From Imhoffiella fuscus (lineage in GTDB: Bacteria; Pseudomonadota; Gammaproteobacteria; Chromatiales; Chromatiaceae), in the NCBI RefSeq assembly GCF_042682685.1, contig NZ_JBHUHX010000016.1:248001-312000 (forward strand): a stretch of 64,000 nt of DNA. The letters run 5' to 3'. Positions within the stretch are counted from its first letter, which is position 1, and the number at the start of each line of letters is the position of its first letter. A program made the position numbers and the translations under genes. Shown piece after piece: positions 47,865 to 55,291 of this stretch. The notes under the pieces were generated by a model. The model was given only the letters and a program-made list of their open reading frames with translations, searched no databases and was not told where the DNA came from.

Positions 47865-48766
47865 GTTAGATTTACAAAAATAAAGATATGGATAGCAACA
47901 CAATTACTGCATTAGCCACCGCTCTACTTGTTATGGTTGGGATTGCGCAAATTGGAATATTAATTGCCCAACGAAGACAAAGTCAATTTCAACTTCTTGA
48001 AGAGTATCGGAGAAGATGGAATGAATATAGAAGATACTGGGGGACAATTATATTTATTGGTAGAGATCAAGACGAATACTATCAGGTTATAGACAAAGAA
48101 GAAATTGCAAGATTGTCTAAATTGAAAGAGAGTGTTACCAACTCTAGTCCAACAATATGGGCTTTAGATTCCTCAAGGTTAGTTTTTACTACTTTAAGCG
48201 ATATATGTTTAAAAATACTACAAAACCAAATAAAAGTAGGTGATGTTTACTCAATATTTGGCACAGAAGTACTGCGTCATAGCAAACCTCTCAGAGTTTT
48301 GCTAGATAGTTTCTATCCAAACGGGCATTCTAGGCCAGATCGTGCCCACTCAAAAGTCAGGGATGAAGTCCAGGACTGGCTGATATATCATGATGGCATA
48401 AGACGTAGGTGCTTAATATTAATTGATTTACTGTGGGCAGAGGCAGCCAGGCTTGAAGATCTTCCTCCATCAGATTTGAAAAGTGCGGCGGATGCAAAAA
48501 TAGAGACTTCTAGCATAAACAAAAAGAGAGTAATCTCGGAATGTATCCGTTTAAATGGGCTTGGCAAGGCAATTCATGCATACAGATTGTCCTATTTCTT
48601 GAAAAATTCAGAATATAAGAAAAGATATTTTCCCATCGGAATTGAAAAAACACGTTTGGAGAAGCTTGAAAAAGAATGGACTGTAAGACTACTGAGAGAT
48701 TATAAAAATATTAATCTAACAAAACATTAAACCCGGACTCGCTAAAGCTCGCCGGTTAATTCCACG
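47865..48766 (+). mobile_element. Integron gene cassette
   Basis: It begins at GTTAGAT (47865-47871), a perfect GTTRRRY core site, carries one gene starting 17 bases later, and ends at the next core site within the attC-like element at 48714-48772. Its base composition is far more A+T rich than both flanks, as expected of a captured cassette. The cassette is inferred from boundaries and layout; recombination was not tested. Confidence 0.7.
47888..48730 (+). CDS. Cassette-borne membrane-anchored protein of unknown function
   Basis: 280 residues. One N-terminal membrane helix (ITALATALLVMVGIAQIGIL) is followed by a long, charged, probably helical cytoplasmic domain (FQLLEEYRRRWNEYRRYWGT, IRRRCLILIDLLWAEAARLE). 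No family recognised; the layout recalls DUF4760-like anchored proteins. Codon use is strongly A+T biased, unlike all neighbours. The stop codon lies inside the attC element, the usual cassette arrangement. No ribosome site stands out before ATG 47888, also common in cassettes. Confidence 0.75.
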   Translation: MDSNTITALATALLVMVGIAQIGILIAQRRQSQFQLLEEYRRRWNEYRRYWGTIIFIGRDQDEYYQVIDKEEIARLSKLKESVTNSSPTIWALDSSRLVFTTLSDICLKILQNQIKVGDVYSIFGTEVLRHSKPLRVLLDSFYPNGHSRPDRAHSKVRDEVQDWLIYHDGIRRRCLILIDLLWAEAARLEDLPPSDLKSAADAKIETSSINKKRVISECIRLNGLGKAIHAYRLSYFLKNSEYKKRYFPIGIEKTRLEKLEKEWTVRLLRDYKNINLTKH

Positions 48767-48772
48767 TTAGCT
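48714..48772 (+). other. attC-like recombination site (59 bp)
   Basis: R'' box ATCTAAC (48714-48720) fits RYYYAAC exactly; R' box GTTAGCT (48766-48772) fits GTTRRRY except one base. Between them attaaacccgg (48726-48736) and ccggttaat (48752-48760) pair with extra unpaired bases, giving the imperfect stem with bulges that integrases recognise. The length of 59 bases is the classical size. Confidence 0.65.
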
Positions 48773-49033
48773 TCGGCTGGGGTAGCTTCCCGACGCGACG
48801 AGAAAAGGGGACGAACATATTTCCCACGCGATCCGCTCCAATGACGCAGAAGCCGCCTCACTTGCTTGCTGCTGCGGCATAGCAACGGTGGGCTAATCGA
48901 TGATCAAGGTCGAAAGGCCGAAGTGCTTGCGAATCACCTTCAACGTGTAGCCGCCGCAGGCGCGGTGGCCGTGGGGGACGGTTCTTGGCTTGCGCCTGAC
49001 ACCCTACCTCTTATTCTTTATGTGCAGACAGAA
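48773..49033. other. Gap with REP-like word and RAYT fragment
   Basis: At about 48805 the word aggggacgaacatatttccc resembles REP sequences that accompany REP-associated tyrosine transposases. At 48898-48960 the minus strand reads ACGGYTLKVIRKHFGLSTLI then ID and stop, a degenerate copy of the C-terminal helix-turn-helix of such transposases. No intact gene. Confidence 0.45.
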
Positions 49034-49288
49034 TCAGTAGTGATGTCGAAGTTGAGCGATGAAAAGGGAGTGATCCTCGACTTTGTAAACAATGCGGTGT
49101 TCGTCGTTTGCGCGCCTTGACCAGTAGCCAGACAGCGCGTGCTTCAAAGGTTCCGGTTTCCCAATCCCTTCAAACGGGGAACGCTGAATGTCTTGAATGA
49201 GAAAATTGATCCGTTTCAGTAGCTTTTTGTCGGCGCATTGCCAATAGAGGTAATCGTCCCACGCGTTCTCTGCAAAAATCAGCTTCAT
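49034..49288 (-). CDS. yoeB: YoeB-family toxin (ribosome-dependent endoribonuclease)
   Basis: 84 residues, full length: MKLIFAENAWDDYLYWQ, KRINFLIQDIQRSPFEGIGK, PEPLKHALSGYWSRRANDEH and RIVYKVED, with the catalytic Glu/Arg/His residues in place (GKPEPLK, WSRRANDEHR, C-terminal HHY). It cleaves mRNA on ribosomes when free of antitoxin. Start codon overlaps the yefM stop by four bases (ATGA). Confidence 0.95.
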   Translation of the reverse strand: MKLIFAENAWDDYLYWQCADKKLLKRINFLIQDIQRSPFEGIGKPEPLKHALSGYWSRRANDEHRIVYKVEDHSLFIAQLRHHY

Positions 49289-49536
49289 TCGAGGAGATTC
49301 CTCTCCGTGCCACCACCACTCTCAAGCTCGGCAATAGATTCCAGCAATCGCCGTGCGTTTTTGGGGCTGCGGATCAAATAAGCTGTTTCTTCAAGGGCTT
49401 GGTAGTCATCAAGGGAAATCATTACTACCGAGCGGGAATTTTTCCGAGTAATAATCATCGGTGCATGGTCATCACATACTTTTTCCATCGTGTCAGCCAA
49501 CTTGCTGCGGGCTTCGGAGTACGTCATTGTGTTCAT
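49285..49536 (-). CDS. yefM: YefM-family antitoxin
   Basis: 83 residues, Phd/YefM fold: MNTMTYSEARSKLADTMEKV, PMIITRKNSRSVVMISLDDY and the C-terminal toxin-binding segment (LIRSPKNARRLLESIAELES). It neutralises YoeB and represses the operon at the upstream TGTACA operator. The intact pair should stabilise this accessory stretch. Confidence 0.95.
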   Translation of the reverse strand: MNTMTYSEARSKLADTMEKVCDDHAPMIITRKNSRSVVMISLDDYQALEETAYLIRSPKNARRLLESIAELESGGGTERNLLE

Positions 49537-49554
49537 TGGCCTGGCCTTCTAATT

Positions 49555-49577
49555 GCAGTTGTACAACTAATTGTACG
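49555..49577 (-). promoter_or_regulatory. YefM-YoeB operator
   Basis: A perfect palindrome gttgtacaac (49558-49567) with the TGTACA core known for yefM-yoeB autoregulation, followed three bases later by a second half-site ttgtac (49571-49576). It lies 18-40 bases upstream of the yefM start. Confidence 0.7.
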
Positions 49578-49717
49578 CTGATAGTCGGCGCATAACAAAG
49601 GGCTCGCCCCGCACATCACAGGTGTCACCATAGGGCATCGTCCCGTCCGGTCCTTGTGAGCAATCGAGTGCCGAAGGACCGGGGCTTGAGCGAAGTCCCC
49701 TTCGCTCAGCGTTGCCC

Positions 49718-49881
49718 ACCCGCCAAGCCGCTGGCCGAGTACGTCCGCTGTACTCCGATCGAGACCAAGCCATTGCAGCAGCCTACGCCAGCGGCGGGCA
49801 CACTCTGAAAGACATCGGGGAGCATGTTGGTCTGCATTACGCGTGGATCAGCTGTATTGTTCGCGCAGCTGACGATATCTG
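49718..49881 (+). pseudogene. C-terminal fragment of a REP-associated tyrosine transposase (RAYT)
   Basis: One frame reads PAKPLAEYVR, then a frame change, then DRDQAIAAAYASGGHTLKDI and GEHVGLHYAWISCIVRAADD before a stop. This is the C-terminal linker and helix-turn-helix of RAYT-type (Y1) transposases. No N-terminal part remains; the rest of the 49582-49903 gap shows nothing else clear. Bases 49808-49852 recur at 51306-51351. Confidence 0.6.
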
Positions 49882-49903
49882 ACACCAAACAGAAAAGGAG
49901 TCC

Positions 49904-51199
49904 ATGCTGATGCGCCGCAACGCCATCCTGTCCCTGCTTGCCGTTCTCGTCCTCGCCACCCTTGGGACCGAATCCTGTGCCTTGGGCGGCCCGGCCCCGG
50001 CGGCTGCAGCCAGACCCGTGTTCGTATTCGAGGACATCACCTTCGATTATGAGTTGCAGCGCAACATCGGCTATGCGGTCTCTGGCGGCGCGGACATCAA
50101 CGAATGCCTCTTCACCGCCCATACCATTGTGTCGGGTGACGGCGACTCCTGGTTCAATGCCTGGAACGGACTCGCCCGACGCATCCACGCCGACGCAACC
50201 GGGGCGCTGGGCAAGGGACAGAAGGTTTCGGCGCGCGAGGCCCTGCTGCGTGCCAGCAACTACTACCGTACCGCCGCCTTTTTCCTGCACGGTAACCCGT
50301 CCGATCCCCGCATCGCAGAAACTGCGGACCTCAGCCGCGAGACCTTTCGGAAGGCCGCAACGCTCATGCCGAGGCCCGTGGAGACGATCCGCATTCCGTA
50401 CGAGGATACGACCTTGCCCGGTTACTTCCTCCAACCCGACCGCAGCGCCGCGCCCAAAAAGACGCTGCTCCTTCAGACTGGCTTCGACGGTACGGGCGAG
50501 GAACTCTACTTCACCGCCGTCTTCGCCCTGGACCGCGGATACAACGTGCTTATCTTCGAGGGCCCGGGACAGGGTGCCGCGCTCTTGGAGCAGGGGCTGC
50601 ACTTCCGCCATGACTGGGAAAACGTGGTCACTCCGGTGGTGGACTACGCCCTGGGCCGCCCGGAGGTCGACTCCGGCAAGGTGGCGCTCATGGGCCTCAG
50701 CATGGGAGGTTTTCTGACCCCCCGTGCCGCCGCCTTCGAACACCGTCTGGCCGCCTGCGTGGCCAATCCCGGCCAGTTCGACCTCTACGGCTCGAAGCGC
50801 CCTTCGCCTGATGCATGGAAACAGATGCTCGCTGACCCGGACGAGGCCAACCAAGAGCTTCGCGCCCAAATGAAGAACAATGTGGGCCTTCGCTGGTGGA
50901 TCGAGAATGGCCTGTTCACTACCGGCGCGGCGACTCCACTGGATTTTATGAAGTTCTGGGGGGAATTCACCCTGAAGGACGTGGTCCAGGACATCCGGTG
51001 CCCGACCCTGGTCATCGGCTCCAACGGCGATCATTTCCTGACTCTGGCCGACTCCCGCGCCCTCTACGACAAGCTCCGGAGCCCCAAGACGTTCCTCACA
51101 TTCCTCGGCAGCCACCAGGCCAACCAACACTGCCAGGTCGGGGGCATGGCCGCTGGCATGGCCCTGATTCTCGATTGGCTGGACGGGGTGTTGCAATAG
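49904..51199 (+). CDS. Secreted alpha/beta hydrolase (dienelactone/DHPON-hydrolase-like)
   Basis: 431 residues. Signal peptide (RRNAILSLLAVLVLATLGTE, ESCALGG with a possible lipoprotein Cys25), a helical lid, then an alpha/beta-hydrolase fold: LLLQTGFDGTGEELYFTAVF, FEGPGQGAALLEQG, nucleophile elbow GLSMGGFLTPRAA, late Asp in IGSNGDHFLTLADS and the His near GSHQANQH. It resembles 2,6-dihydropseudooxynicotine hydrolase and FrsA-like esterases; the substrate is unknown. AGGAG lies 6 bases before the ATG. Flanked by RAYT-derived direct repeats. Confidence 0.85.
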   Translation: MLMRRNAILSLLAVLVLATLGTESCALGGPAPAAAARPVFVFEDITFDYELQRNIGYAVSGGADINECLFTAHTIVSGDGDSWFNAWNGLARRIHADATGALGKGQKVSAREALLRASNYYRTAAFFLHGNPSDPRIAETADLSRETFRKAATLMPRPVETIRIPYEDTTLPGYFLQPDRSAAPKKTLLLQTGFDGTGEELYFTAVFALDRGYNVLIFEGPGQGAALLEQGLHFRHDWENVVTPVVDYALGRPEVDSGKVALMGLSMGGFLTPRAAAFEHRLAACVANPGQFDLYGSKRPSPDAWKQMLADPDEANQELRAQMKNNVGLRWWIENGLFTTGAATPLDFMKFWGEFTLKDVVQDIRCPTLVIGSNGDHFLTLADSRALYDKLRSPKTFLTFLGSHQANQHCQVGGMAAGMALILDWLDGVLQ

Positions 51200-51591
51200 T
51201 CCGTGGGGCGGGCTCGTTTTGAGCGCAAACCTGATGCCCTGGATTTCCCTCGTGACCAGGCCCCTCTGAGTCGAAATCGTTTGGGAAGGGCTGCGCCAGC
51301 AGGTCAAAGACATCGGCAGACCATTGTGGTCTGCATTACGCGCGGATCAGCACGGAATCTCCTGGCCAGGTGCAGATGGTGCGACGGTTCTTTCATCGAA
51401 TCGTCTTGGTCCTGTTACATTGACGCAAAGTCGGCATCGCGCAGAGGCTCGCCGGCTCTTGTTGTCGCGCTCGGAGACCGAGCGCTCCTTGACTCGAATC
51501 CAGGTTGGCGGCCCTTTCCGCAGACCGGTGAAATAAGACCGATGTGGCGCTCCGCACCTTGGAGCGTCATGGCCAGGGAGTGATGTACCGA
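51200..51591. other. Gap with second RAYT-derived fragment
   Basis: Bases 51306-51351 repeat 49808-49852 in the same direction at about 80 percent identity, with an exact 16-base core tggtctgcattacgcg. The reading frame is broken here, so it is a more decayed copy of the transposase tail. Nothing else is recognisable. Confidence 0.5.
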
Positions 51592-52776
51592 ATGGATCAA
51601 TCGACGATCGCCAAGCCGGACCATGGTGAACCTTACGTTCGACTCGATTTCCTCGATGCCTTGCGGGGCTTCGCGGCCTTTTATGTGATCCTCTATCACC
51701 TCGCTCTCATCCCGAAGCCCAATCTCGATATCCCCGAATGGCTGCGTTTCTACACCGCCAACGGTGGGACCGGCGTCACCCTCTTCTTCGTTCTCAGCGC
51801 CTTCGCGCTCGCTTACTCGCTCGACGCTCGGCGCGGCGAGCCGAATGCGAGCCTGCACTTCTACGTGCGGCGATTCTTTCGTATCGCCCCGCTCTTCTAC
51901 GTGATGTTGGTGTTCTACTTTTTTCGCGACATCGCCGTCTACGACAAGGTGCATGGCGCCGACGAGATCCTGATCAACGCGTCCATGCTCTTCAATCTCT
52001 GGCCGGATCACATGCTGGGGTATGTCTGGGCGAGCTGGACGATCGGGGTCGAGATGCTGTTCTACCTCATGTTTCCGCTCATCCATCACCATGTTCGCGG
52101 ACTCGTTCAGGGGATCACGCTCTTTTTCGTGTTCGTTCTGCTGGCGCAGGCCTGGGGTTTCTTCATCGGTCATTACGGTGTGCTGCTCGGCTATCTGTCG
52201 GCCGATCGGGTCGCAACGGCCGAGCATCACGGATTGTTGTCCAACCTGCCGAACTTCATGCTCGGCGTCCTCGCCTACCGGATCTACTTCGACCATCTCG
52301 TTCGCCTGGATCCGAAGATGCAGAGACAGGTTGGCGCGGCACTCATCGCGGCCTTCGTGTTTCTCTATACGGCGCTCCTCTCGGGGCGTTTGGATGGCAT
52401 GCTGTGGGATCAGCTGATCTGGCAAGGCGTGTGTTACAGCCTGCTGGTCCTGGGGTTGGGGCTGAGACCACTGAGCCTGTTGGTCAATCGTCAGACGGTT
52501 CGTCTTGGCAAGGTCAGCTACTCGCTCTATCTGCTCCATCCGACCATCGTCTTCGCGCTGGCGCCGGTCTATTACTGGCTCTATCAGGTCTTGCCGAACA
52601 AGACGCTGGCCTACGGCTCATCCTTCATCATCACCGCCTCGGCGGTCACCGCGCTCTCGCTGCTGACCTATCGGATGGTGGAGCGCCGTGGAATCGCTTG
52701 GGGAGAGATCGTGATCGGACGATGGACCAAGGGACGCGAGGGATGTCGGGGTCAGGATGTCGGGGTCACGTCTTGA
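51592..52776 (+). CDS. Acyltransferase 3 family membrane protein
   Basis: 394 residues, about ten membrane helices. RLDFLDALRGFAAFYVILYH at the start has the conserved RxxDxLRG and the active-site His; FFVLSAFALAYSL and FYVRRFFRIAPLFYVML follow. Such proteins O-acylate cell-surface polysaccharides or lipids. The start at 51592 fits the family; in-frame ATG 51583 and GTG 51544 are alternatives. The following gap (52777-53046) shows no gene. Confidence 0.9.
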   Translation: MDQSTIAKPDHGEPYVRLDFLDALRGFAAFYVILYHLALIPKPNLDIPEWLRFYTANGGTGVTLFFVLSAFALAYSLDARRGEPNASLHFYVRRFFRIAPLFYVMLVFYFFRDIAVYDKVHGADEILINASMLFNLWPDHMLGYVWASWTIGVEMLFYLMFPLIHHHVRGLVQGITLFFVFVLLAQAWGFFIGHYGVLLGYLSADRVATAEHHGLLSNLPNFMLGVLAYRIYFDHLVRLDPKMQRQVGAALIAAFVFLYTALLSGRLDGMLWDQLIWQGVCYSLLVLGLGLRPLSLLVNRQTVRLGKVSYSLYLLHPTIVFALAPVYYWLYQVLPNKTLAYGSSFIITASAVTALSLLTYRMVERRGIAWGEIVIGRWTKGREGCRGQDVGVTS

Positions 52777-53046
52777 AGTCGCGTATTGCATCTTCGATCT
52801 CTCCAGCGCCCGGTCATCGGACGACCGATCTTGTCGCTCTGTCTCATCAGGACCGCCAGGCCAGTGCTGCAAGCCTTCACGCAGTGCGGGCACGCAGGGC
52901 GAGACGCCCGCGCATCTTTTGGCCAGCTGACCGAGCGGCGTTGGGCGCTGGTTCAGGCGCTCTTGAGCGCGGCGGGATGCTATGCCCCTTCGATGACATC
53001 CATGTCGATCTGCGGTTGCATCGCGCGGCCTGACCCGAGACGTTTC

Positions 53047-55074
53047 TCAGTGTGATCGCGGCGGGGGTGTGGCGAGTCCGACGAAGATGACGATCCCGTC
53101 GCCGCCGGGGTTCGACAGGATGTCGACATCGAAGCGAGGCTTCCAGTTGTTGATGGTCCAGACGTTCCCAGCGGCATCGATCTGCACGCTCGTCTGCCGC
53201 ATCATGGGGGCGAAGCTCGGTGGCGCACCAGGACCGTAGAGTGGATCGCCATTGGAGAGCAGGACCGGGGCTCCCTCGGAGGGCAGGGTGTAACCCGTCT
53301 CGGGTGAGATCGGGTCGCCGAGTGCCAGTCCAGGCGGGCAGGCGGCCGGATTGGCTCCGCACAACTTCGACAGGCGTCCCCGGTCGAAGACGTTGCCGAT
53401 CGCGAGGTCGCCGAAGTTGGCGACCCAGACGTTGCCCTCACCGTCCACCGTAACGCCCCAGGGACCATCGATTCCGCCACCGCTGAACTCTCCGAGCTGC
53501 TCTCCGTCCGGGCTGTAGGCGAATACCGAATCGGTGCCCTGCGAGGCGAACCAGGCATTACCCGCAAAATCCGTGGCCACCACCTTGAGGGTGTCGCCGA
53601 CCGGCGCAATGAAGCTCTGCTTGAGTTCGCCCGTGTCGGTGAGCGCGTACTTGGCGATGCTGCTCTGGTGCTCGCCCGCGAGTCCGCCGGAGAAGGTGAC
53701 CCAGGCCGCCGCCTGACCAGGGATCGGGGCGACCCCGAACGGCGCGTCCTCCCAGTCCACGACGGCTGAGACGCTGTCGTCGGGATTGCCGTCGCGAAAC
53801 ACCCAAACCCCGCTGCCGCCGTCGACATCGGTGTCGCCCAAGCTTGCCATCCAGATGTTCCCCCAGTCATCGGGTTCGATGGCCTGAACGCGGTAGGGGC
53901 CGAAGTAACCGACCTCGGAGAGCGGGGAGCCGTCGGCGGCGTCGAACGTGGAGACGCTTCCGGTTCCGGCCCCGCTGGAACTGCCGGGAGTCTGACTCGG
54001 ATAATAGAGGTCCTTGGGACTGCCCCAGCCGAAATTGCCGTACCAGACCCGATCCTTCTGGTCGACCGACACGCCCCAGCCCACACCGAGCAGTCCGCCC
54101 GAGTCGAAGGGCGAGACGGGTTCGCCTCCGGTGCCATCCGCCGGTTTGCCGTCCGGCCTCAGGACGACGTTGTACTTGGTGGAGTTCGGCGTTCCCTGTG
54201 TGACGTTATTGGCGACCCAGGCGTAGCCATAGGAATCCCAGTCGACGTTGGCCGCGCCTCCGAACGGGATATCGGCTCGGCCCGTGTCGTTCAGCTTGAC
54301 CGTGACGGTCCATTGATCGGGCGCTTGGCTCAGCGCCGGGGCATAGCCCTGGCGGAGAGAGGACAACAGATAGATGAGGTCGGGGTCTACGGCCGGGTTT
54401 CGAGCGAGATTGGCCAATCCGGTCGTCGTGTCCGCCGGCACCTGACCCCGCTCGTCGGCGAGCAGCGGCAGGAGCGCCTTGGCGTAAGACGGCGAGACGG
54501 CGCAGAGATTGAGCAGATTGGCCAAGGAGCGCGTGAGTCGGAGCGAATTGGTCTGATCCGCGTTCGGCGGTGAGCTCAGCACCGCCGAGACCGCTCCCGT
54601 GACCGGATTGGCGATATTCGCACCCATCATCGCCGCGATGCGCAGTCGGAAGGCGTCGCCGGCGATCTGGCCCGAGCGAAAAAACTGTGCCATCGCGTAG
54701 GAGGCGGCGACGCTGGTCACCTCGTTGATGGTCGCAAAGTGAGGAAGCGTCTCGCCGAGAAGGGCCACCAGCCGAACCTGGTCGGTGACGGCGGCGGAGA
54801 GGAAGAGGATGCTACTCGATGTCGTCCGGCCAGTTTCGAGGGTGAAAAGGCCATCGCTTCCGGTTTTCGTCGTCGCCAGGGCGATTGGGGCGAACTCGGT
54901 GGCCTCGTACAGCGTGATGGCGACGTCCTGGATCAGATCCGGGCGATCCGTCGTCGCGAGCATCAGCTGTCCGTTCAGCTCCGCGCCCCTGGCCGATCCC
55001 AGGAACAGATAGAGCCCGATGGCGGGAAGCATCCAAAGTCCTCGAAACCTGCGGATATCGGCGTGTCGATTCAT
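53047..55074 (-). CDS. Large secreted beta-propeller (virginiamycin-B-lyase-like) protein
   Basis: 675 residues with a signal peptide (RGLWMLPAIGLYLFLGSARG). Residues 30-250 form an N-terminal region of unknown fold. From about 265 on, repeated blades carry the GNxWVAN/GNIWMAS/GNVWTIN pattern at roughly 50-100-residue spacing (WDSYGYAWVANNVTQG, DDWGNIWMASLGDTDVDG, DFAGNAWFASQGTDSVFAYS, DGEGNVWVANFGD, DAAGNVWTINNWK), as in Vgb/NHL-type propellers. Probably exported, possibly surface-associated; binding partner unknown. It is 217 bases downstream of the RND gene on the same strand. Confidence 0.78.
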   Translation of the reverse strand: MNRHADIRRFRGLWMLPAIGLYLFLGSARGAELNGQLMLATTDRPDLIQDVAITLYEATEFAPIALATTKTGSDGLFTLETGRTTSSSILFLSAAVTDQVRLVALLGETLPHFATINEVTSVAASYAMAQFFRSGQIAGDAFRLRIAAMMGANIANPVTGAVSAVLSSPPNADQTNSLRLTRSLANLLNLCAVSPSYAKALLPLLADERGQVPADTTTGLANLARNPAVDPDLIYLLSSLRQGYAPALSQAPDQWTVTVKLNDTGRADIPFGGAANVDWDSYGYAWVANNVTQGTPNSTKYNVVLRPDGKPADGTGGEPVSPFDSGGLLGVGWGVSVDQKDRVWYGNFGWGSPKDLYYPSQTPGSSSGAGTGSVSTFDAADGSPLSEVGYFGPYRVQAIEPDDWGNIWMASLGDTDVDGGSGVWVFRDGNPDDSVSAVVDWEDAPFGVAPIPGQAAAWVTFSGGLAGEHQSSIAKYALTDTGELKQSFIAPVGDTLKVVATDFAGNAWFASQGTDSVFAYSPDGEQLGEFSGGGIDGPWGVTVDGEGNVWVANFGDLAIGNVFDRGRLSKLCGANPAACPPGLALGDPISPETGYTLPSEGAPVLLSNGDPLYGPGAPPSFAPMMRQTSVQIDAAGNVWTINNWKPRFDVDILSNPGGDGIVIFVGLATPPPRSH

Positions 55075-55291
55075 GGTGTCACCCGGTCGATGGAATCTGA
55101 AGATGATTGTCCACGAATCGTCAGGTCGATTGACCACTGAGTTCGCGCGGATTGCCTCGTGAGCTGATCGATATCGGTCCACTGAAAGGCCGTGTCAAGC
55201 CTCTCAACGCGCATCGAGCGCAAAGGGCAGCGTGCCGCGAAGGGGGCGGCGGTCACCTCCGCGTCGTCCACGAAACTCGCCGATATAGGCG

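Noticed and set aside
48866..49120. Plus-strand 84-codon frame
   Set aside because: Its 3' part lies opposite yoeB, which is clearly the coding strand. The 5' part lies opposite a transposase relic.
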